Assembly: GCA_020137815.1 (NCBI GenBank) | Contig: CM035362.1 | Location: 4,688,008-4,752,007 of the forward strand | DNA length: 64,000 nucleotides | Source of the DNA: Hormiphora californensis | Lineage: Eukaryota; Ctenophora; Tentaculata; Cydippida; Pleurobrachiidae | Reading direction: 5' to 3' | In this document: in pieces, positions 25,292-37,802 of the stretch | Position numbering within the stretch: position 1 is the stretch's first letter | How the letters are laid out: the number at the start of each line of letters is the position of its first letter | Notes under the pieces: model-generated | Databases searched by the model: none | Seen by the model: the letters and a program-made list of their open reading frames with translations, nothing else | Told to the model about the DNA's origin: nothing | Program-made: the position numbers and the translations under genes

Positions 25292-26550
25292 ATCATAGTA
25301 TAGTTGGTTTCTGAGCTAGTTTTTGATCGGCTGAGCGATCTTCCAGCTGTGTCACACACATTAGAGTTAAAAAAGACATTTTCTTTCTGATATATGAATA
25401 TATCTAGGGTTCATTTTAGAGGTGCGATGACATCTGGCATCACACATTGAAAGCCAATATATATAGCTGATCTATATAGATTTTCTTTCATCTGCCCCTA
25501 ATTCTCTAACTGGCGCCAAAATGTTTTTGTGAAGTTGTGTCACATTTTAAGTTTTTAACCCCTATATACACATGATGAGCGTGTTAACATGGTTACCATG
25601 GTTACCACAGGTTACCATGGTTCCCCACTATAACATATGAACACAGGCCCCAGAACAAAAGGCTTTTTACAGCGTGCAATGATATAGTGTGTGTGATGTG
25701 TGTGCTTTTTTCTGTAAATTGTCCCCCTCTAAGTTATAATGGTGTTAGAATTGTGATTTTTTGCCTATATATATTACTCAATTAGTAACTCTCTTTTTTG
25801 AACAACTATTACACGTGTTTGCCAACGTGCAATATATGTATGTTAGTATATTTGAATATATATTTGATCTTGTATAATGTTATTCATCACGTGATCTGAT
25901 CTGTGTGAGTTAATACCATCTGTCTGGGACAGTTTGGCCCGCACATGATAAGAGATACTATATGGCCCATGATATCTAGTTTTCCTAATATAACAAGAGT
26001 ATATTCTAGTTGCAATAGTGCGTATAGCTTCCATCAGACACTCATCCATGCGGTGTTTTATTCAGAACTATGGCACGAGAATTGAACGGTGGAATAGTAG
26101 CGGTTAAATGCAAATAATTCTATACCATTTCTCTCTCTCGTCCCCCTCTTCTCTAAAGGATAAAATACTACCCTGCGATGATTCGGAGAGGGATGATCAG
26201 AGACAATGATATGAGTGGTATTGCACTTTCATCTCACAAATATAATACCTGTGGTACTACAATAATATCTCTGTGCATTTATCAGTGGTACTACAATAAT
26301 ATCTCTCTGTTCATTTATCAGTGGATTGGATTCCGTAGAAGAAGACCACTATTATATATCTGTGTTTTGAGTGACAAAAAGTTCTGAATTTATGTCCGCG
26401 CTCTAAGCTTCTAGTTTAATACTATGCCACATTCTTTATTCTCTATATATATATAATTGACACAGTATTATTGGTCCCAAGATATTGTTTCTTGTTCACT
26501 TGTTTTATCATTCTTTCTTTTACAACGGCAAATATGTGACTTTTTTTCGT

Positions 26551-26659
26551 CAGGAACCGACCGAATCAGGAAATACTGGTCCCTGATTGGCTGATAACCA
26601 GTCACGTGACCTAAATAACGAGTTCTGATTGGTTGTTTACTTGTTTCGGTCGGTTCCTG
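26551..26659. mobile_element. hAT-like MITE, family 1 copy 2 (109 bp)
   Basis: Terminal repeat CAGGAACCGACCGAA and its complement. The body is nearly identical to copy 1. The flanks TTTTTCGT / GTTTTCGT match at 7 of 8 positions as the target duplication. Confidence 0.88.
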
Positions 26660-26692
26660 GTTTTCGTTTAATATAATTGACACTGTCAATGA

Positions 26693-26985
26693 CAGAAAAT
26701 AAACTGCTGCCATGCCTGCTGAGCAGCCACACGGTGAAAAAACAGGTAAGGTCTGTGAGTGTGACGTTGTTGCATGATGTCACATGTAAATTACAAGGCA
26801 GATAAGTTTAGTTGCGTGTGACGTTTTCGTTTAACGATGATCAGAAAATAATCTGCTGAACAGCAGCTTCCTAGCCATGGCTTGCGTGCACGCGGTGAAT
26901 AGGAAATCAGGTACCCGGTGATATGTGACGTATAAGTAAAATTAAAAAGCAGTTTAGCTGCATGTGACGTGTAATACCTAGCTGT
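26693..26985. repeat. Tandem duplication, about 149-bp period
   Basis: CAGAAAATAAACTGCTG..CACGGTGAA at 26693 recurs as CAGAAAATAATCTGCTG..CGCGGTGAA at about 26844, with TGACGT motifs following in both. Each copy contains an ATG followed within 50 bp by a GT donor-like site. A small first exon is conceivable but unsupported. Confidence 0.5.
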
Positions 26986-27031
26986 ATACTAGTGACTGAC
27001 GGACTGATCGAAGGTAGCGCCCAATCTTTAA

Positions 27032-27913
27032 CCCTTTGGAGACGATTGGGTCACAGGTGACCCAGTACTTTGAACCCATTTAGCGTCTTTATAGATCATG
27101 TTTGAAAGTTTTAAGTTGTTTCCAGGGTTGAAACATACATTTTTCTACCATTTTGAGGTCGTTTTGAGCCTCTGAAGTTGTCGACTTCGGAAAACAGGTC
27201 TAAAACAGTGCATTTGGTAGGCAAAATGGGTAGTTTAATGGCCATATCTCAAAATTGGTACGAGTATGCTTAAAATGGACTTGGAAAATGCAAGAAAAGT
27301 GTGTATTTTACCCCGGGGTAAAGTTTCAGGGTGATATTACAAATTTTGTGCCTCTCAGAGGCCTTCAAAGTGCTGGGTCACCTGTGACCCAATCGTCCCC
27401 TAACGCTAAAACAGAAATTTGCATTTTACGAGCATTTCTAAAGGAAAGGCTGTCGATAAATGTCTAAAACGGCATTTTTTAAACAGGTGCTAGCGACTAA
27501 CCGACTCCATTATTGTTATCTCAACATCATAGGGAGTCCATGAAAAATTTTTTGAGATCCGTGCTCCTTCATAAAATTTTTCATCTCGGCCAATTTTGAA
27601 ATTCTAAAATCGGCTACAGATGAGATAGAGAGGTCCATAGGGTGTGCAAAATGTGCAGAATGGCCGGGTTTATATGAGTGTTATGAAGAAACATAGGGCC
27701 TAAAATGAGCGGTTTTCGAGTTATGGGGCAAAATAGCTGCGAAATCTCAATTCCTGTTTTAGCGTTAGGGGACGATTGGGTCACAGGTGACCCAATAGAA
27801 ATACAGGTGGTAGAACCAAAATTCCTTTTCCTGCGTTCAAGTAGGTTCAAAGTAATTGTCTCCAGGAAGTTTTAGAGAATTCTGTCGATAGGGGGCTTAT
27901 CGTCCCCAAAGGG
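27032..27913. mobile_element. piggyBac-like nonautonomous element (882 bp)
   Basis: TTAA flanks both ends (27028-27031 and 27914-27917). The ends are CCCTTTGGAGACGAT and the complement of ATCGTCCCCAAAGGG. Subterminal inverted copies of GATTGGGTCACAGGTGACCC occur near 27375-27415 and 27750-27795. TTAA duplication and CCCTTTG ends are hallmarks of piggyBac. No transposase frame is present. Confidence 0.88.
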
Positions 27914-27917
27914 TTAA

Positions 27918-29960
27918 TAGAGGCATATATAGAGGTAGGCGGGTTGTTCAGAAAACCGACTTATAATATAGGCCGGTATGTGACTTATCGATAAAAAAGT
28001 TACTTCAGTTGGATTCATCGCAAAGAGCACTTCCAGTAAAAGTCTTTACATCATTTATATTGGCCATATACCTAGCTATCAAATTGACAGTATGGGACCC
28101 GCAGTGTGAATGGCACACACCAAGATCAGTCACATGATATTTAGTTAGTGCAGTGGAATATAGCACGATTCGTACATTGCACGTGTTGTTATGTTCTAAC
28201 CCTCCCTTTACATTTGTAAAGGTAGGTGTTTCGAGTGCGGGGCGCCCGAAACACAGTCTAGCCAGGCAATGCACGTGGATCGCATGCGGTATATGCCTCC
28301 TTAATGACAATGCAAGATTTTGTGATAATATCCTATTCGGATTTCGGATTTGTATTGTCTTATTCTTTTGTAACTCAACAGCTATTCTTCGATTTGGGAA
28401 CGATGGGATTCAACAAAATCCCAGCTCCATGCACTTGCCTTGCTAAAAAGGATTTGAAACAAAACAAACCCACACCAAATGTGAGGGACTTGTAGAATAT
28501 GAGAACTTGAAGTTAGACTTGGACTTGTCTTCTAATTTTCAACTATGTATATGTACTATACCTCATACCCTTGTTAAATCAATTGTTGGTCCATTCGGCA
28601 GTCAAGACGAGTCGAGGTGTCCCCTAAACAATTATTATGTATGCCTTCGACATTCGAGTTTATTATATACGAAACATAATACTGCCCTATTATATATATA
28701 CTGCGCTGTATCCGGGATCATATACCCATGTTTACCAACAATTCGCCCAATGCAAGCTTTCTCACGTTTCCCAACCTATATAAAAACACGACCTCGCGAT
28801 ACAATAAGCCTTGTACCGTTCATCGAATATTCCAATGCAACAACAATGGAAACGCTGCTACGCCCAATGATGCTGCTCCTTTATCAAACTATTTATGCGA
28901 ATAAAAGCTAGCTCTTTTAACAACCAACAAAGGGGCTTTGTTCGTTTACGTTTCCGCATATCCACTCAGGACCGACGGTGCAACGTCAACTATAAAGAGC
29001 CGCCCCGCCCCCTCCCACCCACCAGTGCCTTTCCAAACAATAAATGAGTTGTCTAATACCCAACAATAAATGAGCCTTTATGAACAATGAATTGTCTCCT
29101 TGGTTTCTGCTTTGTGCCAGGTCTTTGCTTGTCCCATGGGCGTTTTGAAGTCGTTTATAGATCGTCGTGACGTGTGGAATGGGGCGGTGTGACATGTCTA
29201 TTGGCAGAGCTATTGAGACAGAAGCTATGAATCTAGGTTTCTACAGTATGCTGCGCTATATTATCTTTGCATTCTTGCGAATTTTGAATATTTCAATCCT
29301 CAGAAACCAGGATGACAAAGGACTAATTTTAAAGCTCTCTATCAATCTATTTTCCTGATAGACAAAGCCATTTAAATTGCAGATCCTATAATTCACCCTT
29401 TGTTATTTTGACCACAGCAAAAATTAGTCAGCCATGGCTTCACAGTTCAACAATCTGAACAATAAGATTTGGTGGTGACCGCGGTTTCTATTTAATCACT
29501 GTTATTATAGTGCCGAGAACCAACCAATCGCGTTGCATGAGTGAATTTCTCTTTTTCTTCTTGTCCAGCTATATCTCATCAAATTCATATCGACGTATCA
29601 CTCTCAGTTCTCTCGTTGCACAACTACTTTTGACAACAACATTTCTATTCCTTTAACACCTATACAACCAGTATAATATTATTAATAGTTTGCATAGGTG
29701 CTACAACATCTTAGTTAATTATTTAGTGCACTAACTGACACACTGAAGTGACGGTACAGATCTAGACACCTACTTCTTAAATTAATGACGTGGCGTAATT
29801 AGCATCTACTTTAACCCCTTTCCACGTCCTCCCCCTCTCTATCCAGGGTCCAGCTGGTCCCAGCTCCCTCTCCCAATTTACGACATATAGAGCTCCTATA
29901 GGTTAATTGTGGAATATTGTCCCTAGTCTACCAAACTATCCCTCCTAGGTTGTAAAGTTC
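27918..29960. other. Intergenic stretch without a supported gene
   Basis: Unique-looking sequence with open frames up to 134 codons (28507-28911), but none has a convincing domain, signal peptide or splice pattern. Confidence 0.4.
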
Positions 29961-29965
29961 TCCAT

Positions 29966-29979
29966 CTTCTATCTCTATC

Positions 29980-30060
<81 letters not shown>
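29966..30060. repeat. (CT)n microsatellite
   Basis: Almost pure CT repeat, about 640 bp upstream of the start codon of the protease-lectin-sushi gene. Confidence 0.97.
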
Positions 30061-30061
<1 letters not shown>

Positions 30062-30698
30062 CCTTCTTTCAACCCATCTTAATTAGATCCCGTCCTCTCA
30101 AAGGTCATGGATGATAATTGACTGCCTAATTATCTAGTGCTGCAGGGAGCATGTTCCCCCTTTAAAAACACCGTACAGTTCAGTGCAGTTCCATACAACA
30201 GAGGACAAACTATCCTCTGAGCTCTTGTTGGGGTAGTTGCATTATTCCTCTGAGAGCTGCCTTTGTCCCCCTTTATCTTGGGAGGGAAACTTTGCCCATT
30301 CATGTCGGCCCCCCTAAAAGTTCTCTATACAATGCCCTCTGCAGAATAAATAGAATAAACCACTGTGCTCTGATAGGAGACCCTGGCCAATTAGATCCAG
30401 TTTAAAAACCTACAAAAGGACTGCTATTCAAGAGTCATTTCACTTTTTTGCTATACTAGTTGCAGCCTTGCCGACGTTTCAGTTGTTCGTCCAAGTCCCT
30501 CCACTTGCCTTTCTCTGATAAGGTTTTAAAAACATCGCAACCCTCTTCTAACTTGCCTTGCTCGACCCTGTTCCACCGTGCCCCGGGTTAGAACTAATTA
30601 AATATATCAGCTAATACATAATTAGGAATAAGAAGGCCAAGTGGTAAAAGACAGCTGTTCGCGGATTTCAACACTTCTCTCAAGATGACCTGTCCGCC

Positions 30699-33600
30699 AT
30701 GACAAGCTCTAGCCTGCTCCTCTTAGCCCTCACGGTAAGTGACACACATATATAATGCCAGGGATTTCCCAAACTCTCTCACAGTTAGTCACAAGAGGAA
30801 AGAACAATCAGAAATCATTCCTGAAAGATTTTCAAACTATTTGCCAAAGAGTCCTTCGCTGTCCAAGAAAAGGACCTGTTTATTCATGATCTAAATTGGC
30901 ATTACAATATGCTACAGGCCCCTCTGTATGCAGCGATCAGTGCGATATTCATCGCTCTTCATTGAAGAGTCTTCTTCAATGATCTGAGTGAACACGTGCT
31001 GACAATTAAATGTTCCACTAGGTTTCGTCTCTATAATAACACGTGCTCACAATATTCCACTAGGTATCGTCCGTGATGTCTGGTGACATACAGGGATCAG
31101 TTAACTGGGTAAATGAGAACATGTCCCCTGTTGATGATCAGTGGAGCTGTGGATCCTGTTATGGCTTTGCCATGGTGAGTTTTTCTGTTTGTCACTAAAC
31201 CACGGCTTTGCCATGGTGAGTAAAATAAAACTAGAATCCTGTTACGGCTTTGCCTACAAGTCATGAGACTCGCATATTTACCGAACGTTTGATGGTCTGG
31301 GGGTTAGGGTTTTTGGTCTTTCCAGTTCCAATTTCTCAACCGTCTCTATAATGGTCAACCTTCCCTAAATAAAGAACTAATAGAAACTAACACATCTATC
31401 TATCTCCCTCTAAGTCGGCTCTCATAGAGTGGAAGGCATCAAATGTAACGGGTAAACTCAACAAACTATCCAGGCAGTTCATCGTGGACTGTATGGGATA
31501 TGATGGGTGTGCTGGAGGCACTTCTTCTGACGGTAATAATTGCAATCACACACTTTACTACTTTTTACTACTTTGCGATGTTTTGTAGATTCCTTTCTCT
31601 ATTGGACCCCTTTTAGAATCTCTCCTTTTTTGGACATCTTTTAGAATCCTTTCTCTTTTGGAAATCTTATAGAATCTCTCCTCTTTTGGACACCTTTTTA
31701 GATTCCTTTACAACACTTTAGCCAATACAAGATCCCTTTTCCACAACACATCTCTCTCAATTCACAACACATCTCCCTCTCATTTACAGGGTTCAAGTAT
31801 CTGATGGCAAACCAATACCAACCCTACGCTGCTGACTACGAATACCTCGGATTTTGTAAGTGGCATGTTGATGAATTCTACACTGTGTAACTGTGTTTAA
31901 ACACACAAAACATGTTTCAAATTCTAATAATAAGATCATTAATTGGTTTCTTCAATTAATTATGATTTTTGTTATTATCACCTATTTACAGATGATGCGG
32001 ATCACTGCGCTGAATACGGAGCTGAAGATAAGTCGCTGAGGAATGCTCTATCAGACGTTTGGATCTTGAACTACGATCGAGTTTCTAACATGGACTGTAA
32101 GTCGACTAAACAAGCCCATATATGTGTGACCTAGGTACCACTCGCTCTACTAAAAGTTTAATGGTTCATCATGGGGGTTGGGGCATGTTCTTTTTTTGGA
32201 GGCATTGGGCACGCATGATTACCACCAATAATAATAACAGATATATCTCAAACTGAGCAATGACCCCCACCTGATCTCTAGGGAGTTCTATACATGGTTA
32301 CTACCTATATAACATAACACATATTAACACATATATCTCGCTAGGGAGTGGAACAGAAGAAGCGCTGATGCAAGAAGGTCCCGTGGTTGTCACTGGCTAC
32401 ATCTCTAAAACATTTATGAGTTATTACGCGCCTACCGGTATGTGGATTCGATAAACTTAACTAATCCTTCATAAAACTTACCATTGCACTAAACTACTCC
32501 TTAATAATTAAAACTAAAAATTACAGTCAATACACTTAAATCCATTTTAGGATACAATTTATAGCTTCAAGCTTTCTTGATGCAGATCTTCTTATTGAAA
32601 TAACAACATCCAACAGATGGTACGGATCCGTACACAGATGACACATGCACAACAGATCCCAACAGTCACGTGATGCTACTGACGGGATACAACTACAATA
32701 ACGGTAATTGAAATAAAGAACATTACTCCTTGAGAAAACATTCCACTCTGATCAAACTGCTCCTTCATAAAACTAAACATCACACACATTCTGCAGGTGA
32801 TCCATACATTACAATAAGGAACAGTTACAGCGAGTATTGGGGAGATGAAGGGTACATCAACTATGCTACGAACGATGCAAACTTCGATTGCAGATTCGCT
32901 AACAACGCCTACACTGTTCACCTTGCCAAGAGAAAAGGTGAAAAATCAAAACTACTAATAACGTTAAACGTTGCCTGACACTGCATGTGTGAACAATTCA
33001 AGTTGACATTTCGGGAACTAACATTTCAAACATTTCTACAGAACTTGAGTACAAGATTGGAACTGGAAGATTGAACTACTACGATGCCCAGGCTTACTGT
33101 CAAGGTTTTGATGAAACAACTGGACGAACAGGTATTGATATCCCCATAGCCGGCCCAGAAGACACATTTTGAGTTTGAAATATAAAACAAACACTTATTC
33201 AAAGTTGACCCTTTTTAACCCTTTTTAATCCTTTTTAACCCTTTTTTAACCAGGATGGGATTTGGCCATTGTTCCCACGCGAATGCACAACATGGAGGTA
33301 TTTGATATGTTTACAGATAAGTATGGTACTGACAAGAAAGGAAACGATCTCTTCAACTATTTCTGGATCGGAATTGAGTAAGTTTTATGAAGGAGCACCA
33401 TGGTGATCACCGAGTTTTAACAAGAATCATAAACTGATCAGTATATTCGAATCGGAGTAATGCATAGCTTGCTTCGAGAGATTGATTAACCCCGTATTTC
33501 ACTATTCAGTACCGCCAAGTCCAGTTTTACCTGGGTTGATGGATCCGATATAATCTTTGATAATTGGGACTACGCCCAAAAATTCAACTACAAGTTCGCC

Positions 33601-36600
33601 GCCATGTACAAGTTCAACACTGATTATGAGATTGAGGAGGCTCGGGGCAAGTGGACTACACTGGCGAAATCGAAGGAGTTGAGGTTTATGTGCAGTCGAT
33701 ACCGATACGGTGAGTGCAGTTACCATGACAACAACCATTACAGTGTTACCATGACAACAAAAAGCAGTTTAATTTTGATTTAGAGGTTCATTTGTTGTAG
33801 AATATAGAACTTTGGCTGTTCCAACTCAACTATAACCGGAACTTTTGTGTCAACCTATCATGAAGCTTCAAGTATAAAACTTCCTTCTTTTTCTGCAGAG
33901 ACGTGCGAGAGGATATCCCAGACTCAGATTGATAACGCCTTCAGCTTTACCATGTACAACTCATCCAATGAGGAAACCTTGGAAATCGAGGAGGGAACTG
34001 TCGGGGTCTTCACCTGTATGGATGGGTAGGTGCAAGTAGAAAATAGAAACCTCTCTGTCAGAGAACGAGAACAGTGGTCAGAGCATTTGCCTGACATAAA
34101 CCTAGCTTTTATCTAATCATCAAAGTGCTCAATCTGAAAGCAATTCAGTCATTGTTTGAAACCTCAAATCGAAACCTCAAATTGAAACCTCAAATTGAAC
34201 CCTCAAATATCGAAACCTCAAATAATTAAACTTCAAATGGAAACCTCGAATTGAAATTTCAAATATCGAAATTCGAAACCTAAAATCAAAAACCCTCATA
34301 TATCGAAACCTCAAATCAAAAACCTACTGCAGGTATACTCTCTATGGTGATTCTGTGACATGTACGAACGGACAGTGGAGCGCCATGCCTACTTGCGCCA
34401 TCGGTAAGTGACCTTCAAACTTGATTTAATTGGATCAATTATGAATTAGCTAATTATCAATTAATTGGATCATATATATTGCACGAGATATTATACTCAT
34501 GGGGCATGAAGAATCACAAACTCAATTTGAAATAGCTGCTTTATTCTACCAGTGTGTGTCAGCCGATTTTGATTTAGCTTTTGCTGTGGATTTGAAATCT
34601 TGAACCAGAAAAAAAGTTTGCTTTGAATCAAAGAAGTGCCCAATTTGTTTTTGCTGACAGCCTATCAAAATGAAATATCAAAGAGCTTGGCAGTTTTTAA
34701 ATAAATTATGAAGTCCTCGCTGCCTGTGCATAAATTTCGCTGCACCCCTCACGGGGTGGCTGGGGACCCTGGAATCTCGGGACATGTGGGACACGCAGCA
34801 CCTGGCACAATATCGATGATTCGAGCTGAGACGCTGCAAGTTTGCCCCCAACTTACAAAACTCCTGTTGTAGCCGCGTAACCGTGGAGACAGAGGGTACT
34901 GCAGTGGAGTATTTGAGAGACACTATGGAGAGAAGGAAGATGAGTCAACTATCTGAATCAGAGGAACAAGGACTGGATTGATCGATAAAAGTTTTGATAT
35001 CAGTGAAAAATGACACTCAATTCGGAGGATAGTTTGTTTTATGAAGGAGTATTTTACAGAGCCTTCACGTGTTTTTTGTTCCTTGTTTACCCCACATTTT
35101 TGGAGGCATCCAATTTCCGCAAGCCAATAAAATCCGTGTTTTATTCGTAGCACACCAACACAAACATATAGCATGCCCCCTTTTCTTATCACAAAACTTC
35201 AAATACCCCTTGGCCTTGTCTAACGTCTAACAAAACACAATCTTACCCCATCTAACACACCATGGCCATCTAACGTCTAACTTCTAACACATGCAGCTCC
35301 ACCAACGTGCTACATGATGGACAAGAGTGAGATTGAAAACAGCAAAAAACTAAACTACAACTCTGATGATATCGATGAGAATGGGGAACTAGTGGATGGT
35401 GCCGAGGTCCGAATCGTTTGTGCGAGCACGTAAGTTAACTAAACATCATTTATCTCACTTTCATTTTCCATTTCCCATCAGTCCCCTCAGTCCCCTAACT
35501 TCCTCTCTTAACACCCCCTTCCCCCTCCCCCGTCCAGGTATTGGGTAACCTATTGGGAATCAAGCTACAAGCGAATGATCTGCTCGAATGGAAATTGGAC
35601 CAACATCCCCACCTGTGAACAGGGTAAAGTTGAGGAAGTTTAGGTATCACGTGATGTGCCCATATATGGAAGTTTAGGTATCACGTGATGCCCATATATG
35701 GAAGTTTAGGAAGAATTGTATCACGTGATATATGTCCATATATGGCATGGTTGTTGAAGGTATCACGCAAATTAATTCCTTTACCGAGTGTCGTGCTCGA
35801 TGCCAGAGCAAAAGCACAATTAGTTTTTTTTGAAATGTATTATGTTAGAAATGCAGTGGGAATATTTCGGCTGTTGTGTGTTGATGAAAAGTAAAGTTTG
35901 TTGGTGAAAATTTTTTGGTGGCGCATGGTTGTTCAAAGTATTTTCGGTGAAGTATTTTCGGTGAAGTGGCGCATGGTCACGTGATGCCCATATATGGCAT
36001 CGTTATTCGTTGTTCAAAGCATTTTTGGTGATGAGTGTGATAGGAGTGGCGAAGAAGGTTTTCGACCAGAGTGATCTATTGCACGGTTTTTTGTGTGATT
36101 CTACGAGATAGATAAGCCCATACTTGCTATAAGAATGCATTTGCTGCCATTTAAGGAGGAGCGGAAGTCCCTTTCTCTCATGTAAATATACTCTTGCTGC
36201 CTGATAGTAAAGCACCTTTTCGAGAAGAGGAGACAAAATAATTGAATTTGTTTTAAACCAAACCGCATCTACGAAAATGAAATAACTGCGTTTTAAACTT
36301 GTAAAGGGGTCTTGGAACTTGTCAGCTTGCTCAAAAGTGTTTTGTGTTCTAAATTTATCGCTAGGATAATGTTTAGTTGCCAATCTACCAACAAAACAGG
36401 ACCCGACCGAATCAGGAAATACTGCACTGGTCCCCGATTGGCTCATAACCAGTCACGTGACCTAAATAACGAGTTCTGATTGGTTGTTTACTTGTGTCGG
36501 TCGGTTCCTGCAACAAACCAGAGCAAATTGTATTTCGGATGAAGAGAGTTCGTTGAATTTTCTGACTGTCATGGTCTGAAAACCTTGGTTTTATGGCGCT

Positions 36601-37093
36601 TGCCTTTTCAGTTCATGCGTCAAACGCCCTCGAAGGTGACAAAAGTACAGTAGATACACAATTGTTACTGCCTTGGGGTGGCGTCTGGCCTGTCTTTTAT
36701 TTGAGAATAAAATCGGGCAGACAACGCCTGGATATGTCGCAGAGTAATCTGTACTAAAAAGACAGTTGCTGAAACGCCATAGAAACACATATCAAAACCA
36801 CGACGTCTGCAGCTTTATCCGAGTCGCTTTGCTAATTTCATGGGTTGTCTTATTATTCTTCTTAGATACTTAGAATCAGTATGACCTGAATCAATTAGTT
36901 GACCAATCGGCTGTTTTAAACTTTCCCTAACTGTTTGTAGTTAGATCTAGGTGCCCTCTGTCTGGCGCTGCGAACCCATCTGAGAATCTAATCGGGGTCT
37001 GACGCCGCCAAAAAGGATGTGATGGCCTTCTTGATGTGCCATGAATTCTGGCATCTATGCCTGTGGAAAATAACCTCAAATCTGTCAGAACCT

Positions 37094-37157
<64 letters not shown>

Positions 37158-37159
37158 TA

Positions 37160-37230
<71 letters not shown>

Positions 37231-37802
37231 CATCTCTCTCTCTCTCTCTCTCTACTCCTCTCTCTCATCTCTCTCTCTCTCTCTCTCTCTCCTCTCTCCT
37301 CTCTTCTCTCTCTCTCTCTCTCAATCCTTTCCCCTCACTCGCAGCCTGTTCGAAGTTCTCATTGTCGTCAATCCCGAACGCCAGACGGGTAGCTTATTCC
37401 AACGAAGATATCGATACAAATGGAAGGGTTGTTATCGGAGCTCAGGCCAAGGTTTACTGTAGCACAACGTAAGTAAAAATCCCTGTCACGTGATCCCAAA
37501 CAGCTGCAGTACAAACAAATAAAAAGACGCCCCGAATTAGAAGATCTCAGGAGATATACCGAGTGTACGAAATCCCTTGACAGATCTCCTGATGTCAGCG
37601 TCTGATGGCCACAGTGGGGGGTCCGATCCAAACTTTTTATTGAAGGGCATGTGGATCATGATATGCCCGAAAAAAATTAAATTTTCTCTCCACACATTCC
37701 AGGTATTACGTGACGTATGACGATGATGCTACCGTGAAAGCGATAATTTGTGGACCTGGAGGAACCTGGCTGAACATCCCAACATGTGAACAAAGACTCT
37801 AA
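30699..37802 (+). CDS. Secreted papain-like cysteine protease fused to C-type lectin and three sushi modules
   Basis: Seventeen exons join in frame to 603 residues: 30699-30734, 31064-31174, 31415-31532, 31790-31855, 31992-32096, 32345-32437, 32617-32703, 32797-32937, 33042-33131, 33254-33377, 33510-33709, 33899-34025, 34333-34403, 35297-35429, 35538-35623, 37345-37468, 37703-37802. A signal peptide (MTSSSLLLLAL..) leads almost directly into a C1A catalytic domain. It has Gln38 and Cys44 in DDQWSCGSCYGF, a GPVVV segment, His194 in NSHVMLLTGY and Asn214 in IRNSYSEYWGDEGY, so the catalytic set is complete. A C-type-lectin-like domain follows (about 253-390, FWIGI and WVDGSD motifs), then three sushi/CCP modules (about 391-603). 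Each sushi module is coded by two exons with the same phase pattern. No propeptide precedes the protease. An ATG upstream (30684) stops after five codons. A digestive or immune role is inferred. Confidence 0.88.
31175..31260 (+). repeat. Duplicated fragment of the active-site exon inside intron 2
   Basis: GGCTTTGCCATGGTGAGT, the end of exon 2 with its donor, recurs at about 31204-31221. AATCCTGTTACGGCTTTGCC near 31234-31253 repeats the Ser-Cys-Tyr-Gly-Phe-Ala codons. Use of the second donor would read into a stop soon after the first donor. Confidence 0.7.
35641..36000. promoter_or_regulatory. Repeated TCACGTGA plus CCATATATGG motif
   Basis: Three copies lie at 35656-35756 and one at 35973-35998. 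Each pairs a palindromic E-box (TCACGTGA) with a CArG-type CCATATATGG a few bases away. They lie in an intron of the protease gene. They could be binding sites or decayed repeats. Confidence 0.5.
36397..36510. mobile_element. hAT-like MITE, family 1 copy 3 (114 bp)
   Basis: CAGGACCCGACCGAATCAGG start and TCGGTCGGTTCCTG end. The flanks CAACAAAA / CAACAAAC match at 7 of 8 positions. It lies inside an intron of the protease gene. Confidence 0.88.
36958..37014. mobile_element. Decayed copy of short MITE family 2
   Basis: CTGTCTGGCGCTGCGAACCC and a right end GACGCCGCCA resemble the copies at 46539 and 55135. The right terminal repeat is degraded and no duplication is visible. Confidence 0.55.
37092..37322 (+). 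repeat. (CT)n satellite abutting a 3' splice site
   Basis: About 230 bp of CT repeats ends 22 bp before the acceptor GCAG at 37341-37344, so the satellite supplies the polypyrimidine tract for the exon coding the first half of the third sushi module. Confidence 0.9.

Noticed and set aside
28507-28911. 134-codon open frame
   Set aside because: It has no recognisable domain, no conserved-looking composition and no splice context; length alone is within chance for this region.
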